From contig NZ_JBBCMA010000001.1 in the NCBI RefSeq assembly GCF_037152535.1, forward strand, positions 62,001 to 126,000: 64,000 nt of DNA. Direction: 5' to 3'. Under the pieces are notes generated by a model, which searched no databases, was not told the origin of the DNA, and saw only the letters and a program-made list of their open reading frames with translations. This DNA comes from Leclercia sp. AS011. GTDB taxonomy: Bacteria; Pseudomonadota; Gammaproteobacteria; Enterobacterales; Enterobacteriaceae. The position numbers were made by a program, and so were the translations under genes. Below, in pieces: positions 50,206 to 59,079 of this stretch; positions within the stretch are counted from its first letter, which is position 1; every line of letters begins with the position of its first letter.

Positions 50206-50907
50206 CTGAACGCACCGGCACAGCTCTCTTTGCCACTTTATCTTCCCGACGACGAAACTTTCGCGAGTTTCTGGCCGGGCGATAACCCCTCTTTACTGGC
50301 TGCACTGCAAAACGTGTTGCGCCAGGAGCACAGCGGTTACATCTATATCTGGTCACGCGAAGGCGCGGGGCGCAGCCATCTGCTGCATGCGGCCTGTGCC
50401 GAACTCTCGCAGCGCGGGGATGCGGTCGGCTATGTGCCGCTGGATAAGCGCACCTGGTTTGTGCCGGAAGTGCTCGACGGAATGGAACAGCTGTCGCTGG
50501 TTTGCATCGACAATATCGAATGCGTGGCGGGGGATGAGCTGTGGGAAATGGCGATTTTTGATCTCTACAACCGCATTCTGGAGTCCGGGAAAACCCGGCT
50601 GCTGATCACCGGCGATCGCCCACCGCGTCAGCTGAATCTTGGTCTGGCCGATCTGGCTTCGCGTCTCGACTGGGGGCAGATCTACAAATTACAGCCGCTC
50701 TCCGATGAAGATAAACTCCAGGCTTTGCAGCTGCGGGCGCGGTTGCGGGGGTTTGAACTGCCGGAAGACGTGGGGCGTTTTCTGTTGAAGCGGCTGGATC
50801 GCGAGATGCGCACGCTGTTTATGACTCTCGATCAGCTGGATCGCGCGTCCATCACCGCCCAGCGCAAGCTCACCATTCCCTTTGTGAAAGATATTCTCAA
50901 TCTGTAG
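50206..50907 (+). CDS. hda: DnaA regulatory inactivator Hda, CTG start
   Basis: Hda joins the DNA-loaded sliding clamp and stimulates ATP hydrolysis by DnaA, so preventing re-initiation (RIDA). This AAA+ protein has a QLSLPLYLP clamp-binding motif at its N terminus, a degenerate Walker A ([12 protein letters not shown]) and Arg finger/sensor segments. No ATG or GTG lies at the expected place. A CTG at 50206 (N-A-P-A-Q-L follows) has GAGG five bases upstream and gives 233 residues, the E. coli length, where a CTG start has also been reported. Starts further upstream run through the intergenic region. Confidence 0.93.
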   Translation: MNAPAQLSLPLYLPDDETFASFWPGDNPSLLAALQNVLRQEHSGYIYIWSREGAGRSHLLHAACAELSQRGDAVGYVPLDKRTWFVPEVLDGMEQLSLVCIDNIECVAGDELWEMAIFDLYNRILESGKTRLLITGDRPPRQLNLGLADLASRLDWGQIYKLQPLSDEDKLQALQLRARLRGFELPEDVGRFLLKRLDREMRTLFMTLDQLDRASITAQRKLTIPFVKDILNL

Positions 50908-50933
50908 GCCCGGCGCGTGCAGGCTACCGGGCC
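50907..50933. repeat. Hairpin or degenerate REP after hda
   Basis: GGCCCGG (50907-50913) and CCGGGCC (50927-50933) form a stem starting at the hda stop codon; the preceding GTAGGC recalls a REP end. It may act at the 3' end of the hda and yfgD messages, which converge here. Confidence 0.5.
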
Positions 50934-50942
50934 ATCATCTGC

Positions 50943-51302
50943 TTACTTCACAATCTCCAGCACCTGTTCAGGCGGACGGCCAATACGCGCTTTGCCGTTT
51001 GCCACCACAATCGGGCGCTCGATCAGCTTCGGATTATCCACCATCGCCTGAATTAACGCCTCTTCACTGAGCGCGCTGTCAGCCAGCCCTAACGCTTTGT
51101 AAAGCTCCTCTTTCTGACGCATTAACGCTCTGGCGCTGGTCATTCCCAGCTGGCTTAACAGCGTGCGAAGGGTGTCGGCATCCGGCGGGGTATCCAGATA
51201 GAGCACCACCTGCGGCTCAATGCCGTGGGTTTTCAGCAGGGTCAGGGTTTCCCGGCTCTTTGAGCAGCGAGGGTTGTGGTAGATCGTAACCGCGTCAGAC
51301 AT
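50943..51302 (-). CDS. yfgD: ArsC-family glutaredoxin-like protein YfgD
   Basis: The start at 51302 (SDAVTIYHNPRCSKSRET; AAGGAG upstream) gives 119 residues, the E. coli length. The ArsC fold is shown by the Cys in NPRCSKS and the C-terminal RPIVVANGKARIGRPPE. Whether it reduces arsenate is not known; there are no ars genes nearby. It follows bepA by 10 bases as an operon partner. Confidence 0.93.
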   Translation of the reverse strand: MSDAVTIYHNPRCSKSRETLTLLKTHGIEPQVVLYLDTPPDADTLRTLLSQLGMTSARALMRQKEELYKALGLADSALSEEALIQAMVDNPKLIERPIVVANGKARIGRPPEQVLEIVK

Positions 51303-51312
51303 CTCTTCTCCT

Positions 51313-52776
51313 TTACATCTTTTCATACGGACGGTAGCGCTGCTGCAGCTGGCGCAGCTGATCGATGCGGGCATCGTAACGGGCCTGTTGCAGGCTGCCG
51401 AGTTTCACCTGCGAGCTGGCGCTGCTCAGCAGGGAGATGGCCTGGTCCAGGCGTCCGGCCAGAGCATAGCCTTCGGCGCGAGCCGCCAGCTCCTGATCGC
51501 GATGACCAAGCGCGGATTCCACCTGGGCCAGCAGATCCCAGCCGTTAGGGTCATCTTTATTATTGAAGGTGTAGCGGTTAAGAATGGGAGCGGCTTCCTG
51601 CGGCTGTCCACTCTGTAAGTAAGCATTCGCCAGGTTAAGTTGCAGAACCGGATTGGTGCGCAATTCCCGGGCACCTTTCAGACGGTTGATCGCATCCTGG
51701 CCTTTTTTCTGGCCTAAATCGATGTCGGTAGCCAGATCGAGATACCAGGCGTTGCCAGACTCTGCGGTCAGCAGCGGCTGAAGATTTTTGCGGGCCTCGT
51801 CATAGTTGCTGGCCTCCATCGCCTGTAACGCCCGACCATACTGGGCCGCGCGCTGTTCACGCACGTTACCTTTCGCCAGCGCGTCCAGCAGATCGTTGGT
51901 CAACTGGTTGCGCCCGGAATTGTACATGCCGAGGGTTCTGACCTTCGCCATGTAGAAATCTTCCGAGGACTGTACCACCACCGGACGCATCTGGTTGGCG
52001 CGGTTGCGGGCATCGGAAAGACGGCTTTCCGGCAGCGGGTGGGTTAGCAGAATTTCCGGCGGTCGCGAGGAGTAACGCGCCTGGTCGAGCAGTTTTTCGA
52101 GGAAGCCTGGCATAGCCTGCGGGTCGAACCCGGAGCGTTGCAGGACCTGAATCCCGATGCGGTCGGCTTCCTGTTCGTTCTGCTGGGTAAAGCTGATCAT
52201 CCCCTGACGCGTACCTGCCAGCGTACCGGTCAGCGCTGCCATCCCCGCCTGCGGGCTGGCCATCGCCAGCAGAATGGAGCCCAGAGCCCCTACCCAGGTC
52301 AGCGGGGCGCTGCGCTTTTGATCTTCCATTGCCCGCGCCAGATGGCGCTGGGTAACGTGGGAAATTTCGTGCGCCATGACCGAGGCCAGCTGGCTTTCGT
52401 TATCGGCATAGCGGAATAACGCCGAGTGCAACACCACGTTGCCGCCGAAGAAGGCGAAGGCGTTGATCTCATCGTTGTTGATTAAAAAGAAGTGAAAAGG
52501 GGTCTTCACCGAATCCGCATGGGAGACCAGACGCATCCCCAGAGAATTGATGTACTGCACCAGCAGCGGATCGTTAATCAGCGGCGCACTACCGCGCAGC
52601 TGGCGCACATAATAGTCGCCCATTTGCATCTCCTGACCAATGGAGAGCGTGCTGCCTGCCGAGGTGCCCATGTCAGGCAATGATTCTGCAGAGTCAGCGA
52701 AGGCTGGCATCATCTGGCCGACGGTCAGCGCAGCGATGAGCGTCGCAACCAACGTTTTTTTCAACTGCCTGAACAT
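51313..52776 (-). CDS. bepA: Periplasmic chaperone/metalloprotease BepA
   Basis: This 487-residue protein, the E. coli length, has a signal peptide (about 1-27, ending AFA|DS). An M48 domain with HEISH (136-140) follows, then a C-terminal TPR domain. BepA helps LptD mature and degrades stalled outer-membrane proteins at the BAM complex. It diverges from perM; the 222-base gap between them probably carries both promoters. Confidence 0.97.
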   Translation of the reverse strand: MFRQLKKTLVATLIAALTVGQMMPAFADSAESLPDMGTSAGSTLSIGQEMQMGDYYVRQLRGSAPLINDPLLVQYINSLGMRLVSHADSVKTPFHFFLINNDEINAFAFFGGNVVLHSALFRYADNESQLASVMAHEISHVTQRHLARAMEDQKRSAPLTWVGALGSILLAMASPQAGMAALTGTLAGTRQGMISFTQQNEQEADRIGIQVLQRSGFDPQAMPGFLEKLLDQARYSSRPPEILLTHPLPESRLSDARNRANQMRPVVVQSSEDFYMAKVRTLGMYNSGRNQLTNDLLDALAKGNVREQRAAQYGRALQAMEASNYDEARKNLQPLLTAESGNAWYLDLATDIDLGQKKGQDAINRLKGARELRTNPVLQLNLANAYLQSGQPQEAAPILNRYTFNNKDDPNGWDLLAQVESALGHRDQELAARAEGYALAGRLDQAISLLSSASSQVKLGSLQQARYDARIDQLRQLQQRYRPYEKM

Positions 52777-52998
52777 AACTTCTGTCCTGTCTGGTGGGTG
52801 TGCTAATTTGACCGAATAACCCGCATAACGTTCATCTGCGGCTGCTCTGGGAGTGTAGCCGCGTCAGGGCGATAAGAAAATCCCTCTTTTCAGGCTTTTG
52901 CGTTTTGTGACTGAGCCAGAAAAAGCGAAAGTCTTTTGATTGACTCTCCGATACAATTCACCCTTTACGTCCAGCCATCATCTTCAGGGAAGGGTTGC

Positions 52999-54060
52999 AT
53001 GCTTGAGTTATTAATGCAGTGGTACCGCCGACGCTTTAGCGATCCGGAGGCCATTGCTTTACTGGTTATTCTGGTTGCCGGATTTGGCATCCTCTTCTTC
53101 TTTAGCGGGCTGCTGGCCCCGCTGCTGGTGGCGATTGTGCTCGCCTATCTGCTGGAGTGGCCGACGGTCCGGCTGGAAAATATCGGCTGTTCCCGCCGCT
53201 GGGCCAGCATCATCGTGTTGGTCTTTTTTGTCGGTATCCTGCTGGTCATGTCCTTTGTGGTGCTGCCCATCGCCTGGCAGCAGGGGATCTACCTGATCCG
53301 CGATATGCCCGGCATGCTCACCAAACTCTCGGATTTTGCCGCCACGCTGCCGCGCCGTTACCCGGCCCTGATGGATGCAGGCATCATTGATGCGATGGCT
53401 GAAAACATGCGTACCCGCATCATGACGATGGGGGATACGGTGGTGAAATTCTCCCTCGCGTCGCTGGTGGGCCTGCTGACGCTGGCGGTCTATCTGGTGC
53501 TGGTACCGCTGATGGTCTTCTTCCTGGTGAAAGACAAGGAGCAGATGCTGAACGCGGTGCGCCGCGTGCTGCCGCGTAACCGTGGGCTGGCAGGGCAGGT
53601 ATGGAAGGAGATGAATCAGCAGATCACCAACTATATCCGCGGCAAAGTGCTGGAGATGATCGTCGTTGGCATTGCCACCTGGATTGGCTTCTTTATCTTT
53701 GGTCTTAACTATTCGCTGCTGCTGGCGGTGCTGGTGGGCTTCTCGGTGCTGATCCCCTATATCGGGGCCTTTGTGGTTACCATTCCGGTAGTCTGCGTGG
53801 CGCTGTTCCAGTTTGGTCTGGGCACCGAGTTCTGGAGCTGCTTCGTTGTGTATCTGATTATTCAGGGGCTGGACGGTAACCTGCTGGTGCCGGTACTGTT
53901 CTCAGAAGCGGTGAACCTGCATCCGATCGTCATTATTCTGTCGGTGGTGATCTTTGGCGGGTTATGGGGATTCTGGGGCGTGTTCTTTGCCATCCCGCTG
54001 GCAACGCTGATTAAAGCGGTGGTGCATGCATGGCCGGATGTGCCGGCGGTTGAGGAGTAG
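52999..54060 (+). CDS. perM: PerM, AI-2E family putative permease
   Basis: The start at 52999 (MLELLMQWYRRRFSDPEAI) gives 353 residues, the E. coli length, with about seven to eight membrane segments in the AI-2E transporter (UPF0118) arrangement. The conserved end GGLWGFWGVFFAIPLATLIKAV is clear. Substrate unknown. A BIME follows directly. Confidence 0.93.
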   Translation: MLELLMQWYRRRFSDPEAIALLVILVAGFGILFFFSGLLAPLLVAIVLAYLLEWPTVRLENIGCSRRWASIIVLVFFVGILLVMSFVVLPIAWQQGIYLIRDMPGMLTKLSDFAATLPRRYPALMDAGIIDAMAENMRTRIMTMGDTVVKFSLASLVGLLTLAVYLVLVPLMVFFLVKDKEQMLNAVRRVLPRNRGLAGQVWKEMNQQITNYIRGKVLEMIVVGIATWIGFFIFGLNYSLLLAVLVGFSVLIPYIGAFVVTIPVVCVALFQFGLGTEFWSCFVVYLIIQGLDGNLLVPVLFSEAVNLHPIVIILSVVIFGGLWGFWGVFFAIPLATLIKAVVHAWPDVPAVEE

Positions 54061-54067
54061 TTTTTTT

Positions 54068-54135
54068 GCCGGGTGGCGCTTCGCTTACCCGGCCTACAAA
54101 TCCTGTAGGCCCGTGCAAGCGTAGCGCCGCCGGGC
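54068..54135. repeat. BIME between perM and bcp
   Basis: Inverted REP units at 54068-54097 and 54105-54135 lie between the convergent ends of perM and bcp. They differ at only a few bases from the pair at 47870-47937. Confidence 0.92.
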
Positions 54136-54146
54136 GACAAGCCGAA

Positions 54147-54617
54147 TCAGGCGTTCTCTTTCACCCAGTTCAATACCACGTCGTGGTGATTGCTGGTTTT
54201 GAAGTCATCAAACACATGTTCAACCTTACCCTCGGCATCGATCAGGAAGCTGATGCGGTGGATACCGTCGTAGGTTTTGCCCATAAAGGTTTTCTCGCCC
54301 CAGATGCCGAAATCGTTACAGACCTGATGGTCTTCGTCGGAGAGCAGCGTGAAGTTCAGAAGCTCTTTTTCGGCAAAGCGAGACAGCTTTTCAGGCTTAT
54401 CGGTACTGATACCCAGCACTTCTACGCCCGCATTTTTCAACTCATCCATGTTGTCACGTAGACCGCACGCTTGCACGGTACAGCCTGGCGTCATGGCTTT
54501 CGGGTAGAAATAGACCAGAACACGCTGTCCCTGGAAGTCGGTTAAATTTACTTGCTCACCGTCTTGATCGGGCAAGCTAAATTTCGGTGCTATGTCACCG
54601 GCTTTCAGTGGATTCAT
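54147..54617 (-). CDS. bcp: Thioredoxin-dependent thiol peroxidase Bcp (peroxiredoxin Q)
   Basis: This 156-residue peroxiredoxin reduces hydrogen and lipid peroxides. The peroxidatic Cys is in MTPGCTVQACGLRD, with the resolving Cys five residues later. The start overlaps the gcvR stop (TAATG), giving translational coupling, as in E. coli. Confidence 0.98.
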   Translation of the reverse strand: MNPLKAGDIAPKFSLPDQDGEQVNLTDFQGQRVLVYFYPKAMTPGCTVQACGLRDNMDELKNAGVEVLGISTDKPEKLSRFAEKELLNFTLLSDEDHQVCNDFGIWGEKTFMGKTYDGIHRISFLIDAEGKVEHVFDDFKTSNHHDVVLNWVKENA

Positions 54618-55186
54618 TACTCAACTCCGTCTTGTTCATGCTGGGAATAATTGACGACGTTTATACTGCCTTGCGCATTTAATTCTGTACAGAGGGCTTT
54701 GAACGCTTGCTCGATATTTGACGCATCCTGAGAGGCCGGGCAGTGCGCGGTGATCTGGATAAACAGTTTTGGAATAGTGTCGCTTTCACCCGGCTGGGTA
54801 CGGGAGACCAGCTCGGCAATGTTCATCTGATGGCTATCAAACAGGGCGGTAAAGCGTTCGATTAAGTGCGGAGAGTCAGTCACTTCCACCTGGACCCAGA
54901 CGGTGGCCGGCAGGGCCGGTTGCGGGCGCGCGGTGGTGCGCTTCATCACGATCAGCAGATCCAGCTCAGCCCCTTTTAACGGCAGGGTCGATTCAATTAA
55001 GGTGATCGCATTCCACGACCCGGAAAGCAGCATGATGAAGGTGAACTCTTCGCCCAGCATCGCCAGGCGGCTGTCTTCAATGTTGCAGCCGCAGCTACTG
55101 ACGTGGCGAGTGATGGTGTTCACGATCCCCGGCCTGTCGGCACCCAGCGCAGTGATAACCAGGTAATGTTGTGATGAGGTTGTCAA
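54617..55186 (-). CDS. gcvR: Glycine cleavage system transcriptional repressor GcvR, TTG start
   Basis: GcvR binds GcvA and, with glycine, controls gcvTHP. It has two ACT domains: the first includes YLVITALGADRPGIVNTITRHVSSCGCNIEDSRLAML in outline, the second VWVQVEVTDSPHLIERFTALFD. The start is TTG at 55186 (T-T-S-S-Q-H-Y follows), giving 189 residues against 190 in E. coli. AGGA lies nine bases upstream. The nearest ATG, at 55339, would add 51 unconserved residues. It is divergent from dapA. Confidence 0.93.
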   Translation of the reverse strand: MTTSSQHYLVITALGADRPGIVNTITRHVSSCGCNIEDSRLAMLGEEFTFIMLLSGSWNAITLIESTLPLKGAELDLLIVMKRTTARPQPALPATVWVQVEVTDSPHLIERFTALFDSHQMNIAELVSRTQPGESDTIPKLFIQITAHCPASQDASNIEQAFKALCTELNAQGSINVVNYSQHEQDGVE

Positions 55187-55331
55187 ACCTGTTCTTCCTT
55201 TGCGTGGTTTAGTCTTTCTAAGGAAAGCATAAAAAAAACCGGCATACAATAACCTGGAGGCCTCATGTCCCTTGCTTTTATTACAGCACCAAACGTACCA
55301 TTGAGAATCTTGTACGCACAGAGGATGGCCC

Positions 55332-56210
55332 ATGTTCACGGGAAGTATTGTTGCGCTTGTTACACCGATGGATGAGAAAGGTAATGTCTGCCGGTCAAGC
55401 CTGAAGAAACTGATTGATTATCATGTCGCCAGCGGAACCTCGGCGATTGTTTCGGTAGGGACTACCGGTGAATCTGCTACGCTGAGCCATGAAGAGCATG
55501 GCGAAGTGGTCATGATGACCCTCGAACTGGCTGACGGGCGTATCCCGGTCATCGCCGGTACGGGTGCCAATGCGACCGCGGAAGCCATCAGCCTGACCCA
55601 GCGTTTTAACGATAGCGGCGTTGTGGGTTGCCTGACGGTAACGCCATACTACAACCGCCCGACCCAGGAAGGTCTGTTCCAGCATTTCAAAGCCATCGCT
55701 GAACATACTGACTTGCCGCAAATCCTGTATAATGTGCCGTCGCGCACTGGCTGCGATATGCTGCCAGAAACGGTTGGCCGTCTCGCGAAAGTAAAAAATA
55801 TTATCGGTATTAAAGAGGCGACCGGGAACTTAAGCCGTGTTCACCAGATCAAAGAGCTGGTTTCAGACGACTTTATTCTGCTGAGCGGTGATGATGCGAC
55901 CTCGCTGGACTTTATGCAGCTCGGTGGCCACGGCGTAATTTCCGTGACCTCCAACGTTGCAGCCCGCGATATGGCTGAAATGTGTAAACTGGCCGCTGCC
56001 GGTCATTACCAGGAAGCGCGCGTGATTAACCAGCGTCTGATGCCGCTGCACAACAAATTATTTGTCGAACCCAATCCGATCCCAGTGAAATGGGCATGTA
56101 AGGAGTTGGGACTTGTAGCGACCGATACGCTGCGTCTGCCGATGACCCCGATTACCGACCACGGTCGCGAAACGGTCACCAGCGCGCTGAAGCATGCCGG
56201 TCTGCTGTAA
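55332..56210 (+). CDS. dapA: 4-hydroxy-tetrahydrodipicolinate synthase
   Basis: This 292-residue TIM-barrel enzyme condenses pyruvate with aspartate semialdehyde in the lysine/diaminopimelate pathway. The Schiff-base Lys is in [10 protein letters not shown], and the tyrosines in YYNRPTQEG and [10 protein letters not shown] are also present. bamC follows 16 bases later, as in E. coli. Confidence 0.98.
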   Translation: MFTGSIVALVTPMDEKGNVCRSSLKKLIDYHVASGTSAIVSVGTTGESATLSHEEHGEVVMMTLELADGRIPVIAGTGANATAEAISLTQRFNDSGVVGCLTVTPYYNRPTQEGLFQHFKAIAEHTDLPQILYNVPSRTGCDMLPETVGRLAKVKNIIGIKEATGNLSRVHQIKELVSDDFILLSGDDATSLDFMQLGGHGVISVTSNVAARDMAEMCKLAAAGHYQEARVINQRLMPLHNKLFVEPNPIPVKWACKELGLVATDTLRLPMTPITDHGRETVTSALKHAGLL

Positions 56211-56226
56211 AGTTTAGGGAGATTTG

Positions 56227-57261
56227 ATGGCTTACTCAGTACAGAAGTCGCGCCTGGTGAAGGTTGCGGGTGTTTCGCTTGTTATGCTGCTCGCGGCCTG
56301 TAGCTCAGATTCACGCTACAAGCGCCAGGTGAGCGGTGACGAATCCTATCTGGATGCTGCGCCGCTTGCTGAACTTCATGCGCCCGCTGGCATGATCCTG
56401 CCGATTCAGAATGGCGACTACAACATTCCGGTCACCAACGGGAGCGGCGCGGTAGGCAAAGCGCTTGATATCCGTCCACCGGCACAGCCACTGGCGCTGG
56501 TGAGCGGGGCGCGTACTCAGTTCACCGGCGATACCGCGACGCTGCAGGTTGAAAGCGCGCGTAATGCCACGCTGTGGCCGCAGGTGGTCAGCGTGATCCA
56601 GTCGAAGAACTACACAATCACGCAACGCGACGACGCCAGCCAGACGCTGTCGACAGACTGGATCGAATGGACCCGTCTGGACGAAGATCAACAGTACCGT
56701 GGACGTTATCAAGTCTCTGTTAAACCTCAGGGTTATCAGCAGGCGGTCGTGGTTAAGCTGCTGAACCTGGAGCAGGCGGGCAAGCCTGTGTCAGATGCGG
56801 CTTCCATGCAGCGCTACAGCACCGAGATGCTTAACACCATCGCGGCGGGCCTCGACAAAAACGCAACTGACGCAGCCAATGCTGCTCAGAGCCGCAATGG
56901 CGCAACCTTCGACGTGCAGAGCGCTGCCGACGATACCGGTCTGCCAATGCTGGTGGTGCGTGGTCCGTTTAACCAGGTCTGGCAACGTCTGCCTGCCACC
57001 CTTGAGCGCGTAGGCATGAAAGTGACCGACAGCACCCGTTCAACCGGCAGCATGGCGGTGACCTACAAACCGCTGTCTGACAGCAACTGGGAAGAGCTGG
57101 GCGCACGCGATCCGGGTCTGGCTTCCGGCGACTACAAGCTTCAGGTCGGCGATCTGGACAACCGTAGCAGCCTGCAGTTTATCGATCCGAAAGGTCATAC
57201 GTTGACCCAGTCGCAGAACGATGCGCTGGTCGCTGTCTTCCAGGCGGCATTCAGCAAATAA
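56227..57261 (+). CDS. bamC: Outer-membrane assembly lipoprotein BamC
   Basis: This 344-residue lipoprotein, the E. coli length, has a lipobox ending LLAAC. The unstructured N-terminal stretch (about 25-95) binds BamD; two helix-grip domains follow. The ATG at 56227 is preferred over a TTG one codon earlier; AGGGAG is upstream. A terminator follows. Confidence 0.97.
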   Translation: MAYSVQKSRLVKVAGVSLVMLLAACSSDSRYKRQVSGDESYLDAAPLAELHAPAGMILPIQNGDYNIPVTNGSGAVGKALDIRPPAQPLALVSGARTQFTGDTATLQVESARNATLWPQVVSVIQSKNYTITQRDDASQTLSTDWIEWTRLDEDQQYRGRYQVSVKPQGYQQAVVVKLLNLEQAGKPVSDAASMQRYSTEMLNTIAAGLDKNATDAANAAQSRNGATFDVQSAADDTGLPMLVVRGPFNQVWQRLPATLERVGMKVTDSTRSTGSMAVTYKPLSDSNWEELGARDPGLASGDYKLQVGDLDNRSSLQFIDPKGHTLTQSQNDALVAVFQAAFSK

Positions 57262-57266
57262 ATTTG

Positions 57267-57292
57267 AGGGCTGGTTAATCCAGCCCTTTTTA
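57267..57292 (+). terminator. Rho-independent terminator after bamC
   Basis: AGGGCTGG (57267-57274) and CCAGCCCT (57280-57287) form a perfect stem followed by TTTT. Confidence 0.9.
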
Positions 57293-57302
57293 TTTTCGTG
57301 CT

Positions 57303-57318
57303 ACGCAAACGTGTGCGT
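57303..57318. promoter_or_regulatory. PurR operator of purC
   Basis: ACGCAAACGTGTGCGT matches the PurR consensus at 15 of 16 bases, 52 bases upstream of the purC start. Confidence 0.93.
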
Positions 57319-57370
57319 GGCATAATATCGCCAGTTTTGAACACAAATCATCACACCAGGAGTAATGAAG

Positions 57371-58084
57371 ATGCAGAAGCAAGCTGAGTTGTATCGAGGC
57401 AAAGCGAAAACCGTATACAGCACGGAAAACCCGGATCTGTTGGTGCTCGAGTTCCGCAATGATACGTCAGCAGGAGATGGCGCGCGCATTGAACAGTTCG
57501 ATCGTAAAGGGATGGTGAACAACAAGTTCAACCACTTCATTATGAGCAAGCTGGAAGAAGCGGGTATCCCGACGCAGATGGAAGCGTTGTTGTCCGACAC
57601 CGAATGTCTGGTGAAAAAGCTGGATATGGTACCGGTGGAATGTGTCGTCCGTAACCGCGCCGCAGGCTCTCTGGTGAAGCGTCTGGGCATTGAAGAGGGC
57701 ATCGAGCTTAACCCGCCGCTGTTCGACCTGTTCCTGAAAAACGACGCCATGCACGATCCGATGGTCAACGAATCTTACTGTGAAACCTTTGGCTGGGTGA
57801 GCAAAGAGAACCTGGCGCGTATGCAGGAGCTGACTTTTAAAGCTAACGACGTGCTGAAAAAACTGTTTGATGACGCGGGCCTGATCCTGGTCGACTTCAA
57901 ACTGGAATTCGGACTGTATAAAGGCGAAGTGGTGCTGGGTGATGAATTCTCCCCGGACGGCAGCCGCCTGTGGGACAAAGAGACGCTGGATAAAATGGAC
58001 AAAGACCGCTTCCGCCAAAGCCTGGGCGGCGTGATTGAAGCGTACGAAGCCGTTGCCCACCGTCTGGGTGTCAAACTCGACTAA
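57371..58084 (+). CDS. purC: Phosphoribosylaminoimidazole-succinocarboxamide synthase (SAICAR synthetase)
   Basis: This 237-residue enzyme, the E. coli length, links aspartate to CAIR in purine synthesis. [12 protein letters not shown] (nucleotide loop), [13 protein letters not shown] and VDFKLEFG are visible. The ATG at 57371 has AGGAG eight bases upstream; the in-frame ATG two codons earlier is too near that site. Confidence 0.98.
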   Translation: MQKQAELYRGKAKTVYSTENPDLLVLEFRNDTSAGDGARIEQFDRKGMVNNKFNHFIMSKLEEAGIPTQMEALLSDTECLVKKLDMVPVECVVRNRAAGSLVKRLGIEEGIELNPPLFDLFLKNDAMHDPMVNESYCETFGWVSKENLARMQELTFKANDVLKKLFDDAGLILVDFKLEFGLYKGEVVLGDEFSPDGSRLWDKETLDKMDKDRFRQSLGGVIEAYEAVAHRLGVKLD

Positions 58085-58096
58085 TCCTGCCTTATC

Positions 58097-58122
58097 GCCA
58101 GGGGAACGCCTGTTCCTCTGGC
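58097..58122 (+). terminator. Hairpin after purC
   Basis: GCCAGGGGAAC (58097-58107) and GTTCCTCTGGC (58112-58122) pair with one G-U; no T-run follows, so its role as terminator is doubtful. Confidence 0.45.
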
Positions 58123-58206
58123 ATCTCACCCTTGTTTGCAGTGGTAATCTTGCCCCGAACCGCCTACGATCATATTTATTATTATGATGATATTTTCGAG
58201 GTGGTT

Positions 58207-59073
58207 ATGCGCTGGCAAGGGCGTCGTGAAAGTGACAATGTGGATGACAGACGTAGCAGCGGGGGCCCGTCGATGGGTGGCCCCGGTTTTCGGCTACCGG
58301 GCGGTAAGGGCGGCATCATTATTCTGCTGGTGGTGGTGGTAGCGGGCTATTACGGCGTCGACCTGAGCGGGTTGCTGACCGGGCAGCCGGTGCAGCAGCA
58401 GCAGTATCAATCGCCGCGCTCCATCAGCCCGAGTGAAGATGAGGCCGCGAAGTTTACCTCGGTGATCCTCGCCACCACGGAGGATACCTGGGGCCAGCTG
58501 TTCGACAAAATGGGCCGTACCTACCAGCAGCCGAAGCTGGTGATGTACCGCGGTGCCACGCGGACCGGCTGCGGAACCGGGCAATCGGTGATGGGGCCGT
58601 TCTACTGTCCAGCCGATTCTACCGTCTATATCGATCTCTCCTTCTACGATGACATGAAACGCAAGCTGGGTGCCGATGGCGACTTTGCCCAGGGCTACGT
58701 CATCGCCCATGAAGTGGGCCATCACGTCCAGAAACTGCTCGGTATCGAGCCTAAAGTCCGTCAGCTTCAGCAGAACGCCAGCGAGAAAGAGGTCAATGCG
58801 CTGTCGGTACGTATGGAGCTGCAGGCTGACTGCTTCGCCGGCGTCTGGGGCCACAATATGCAGCAGGAAGGCGTCCTGGAAGCGGGGGATCTGGAAGAGG
58901 CGCTCAACGCGGCCAACGCCATTGGCGATGACCGTTTGCAGCAGCAAAGCCAGGGCCACGTGGTACCGGACAGCTTTACTCACGGAACCTCCGAGCAGCG
59001 CTACAGCTGGTTCAAAAAAGGTTTTGACGGTGGCGATCCGGCCCAGTGCAATACCTTCGGTAAGGCCATGTAA
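58207..59073 (+). CDS. ypfJ: YpfJ, putative neutral zinc metallopeptidase
   Basis: The start at 58207 ([20 protein letters not shown] upstream) gives 288 residues, one more than E. coli. A Gly-rich N terminus precedes one membrane segment ([16 protein letters not shown]). The zinc_peptidase domain has HEVGHH, with further ligand candidates in [13 protein letters not shown]. It probably faces the periplasm. Substrates unknown. Confidence 0.94.
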   Translation: MRWQGRRESDNVDDRRSSGGPSMGGPGFRLPGGKGGIIILLVVVVAGYYGVDLSGLLTGQPVQQQQYQSPRSISPSEDEAAKFTSVILATTEDTWGQLFDKMGRTYQQPKLVMYRGATRTGCGTGQSVMGPFYCPADSTVYIDLSFYDDMKRKLGADGDFAQGYVIAHEVGHHVQKLLGIEPKVRQLQQNASEKEVNALSVRMELQADCFAGVWGHNMQQEGVLEAGDLEEALNAANAIGDDRLQQQSQGHVVPDSFTHGTSEQRYSWFKKGFDGGDPAQCNTFGKAM

Positions 59074-59079
59074 TTCTCA

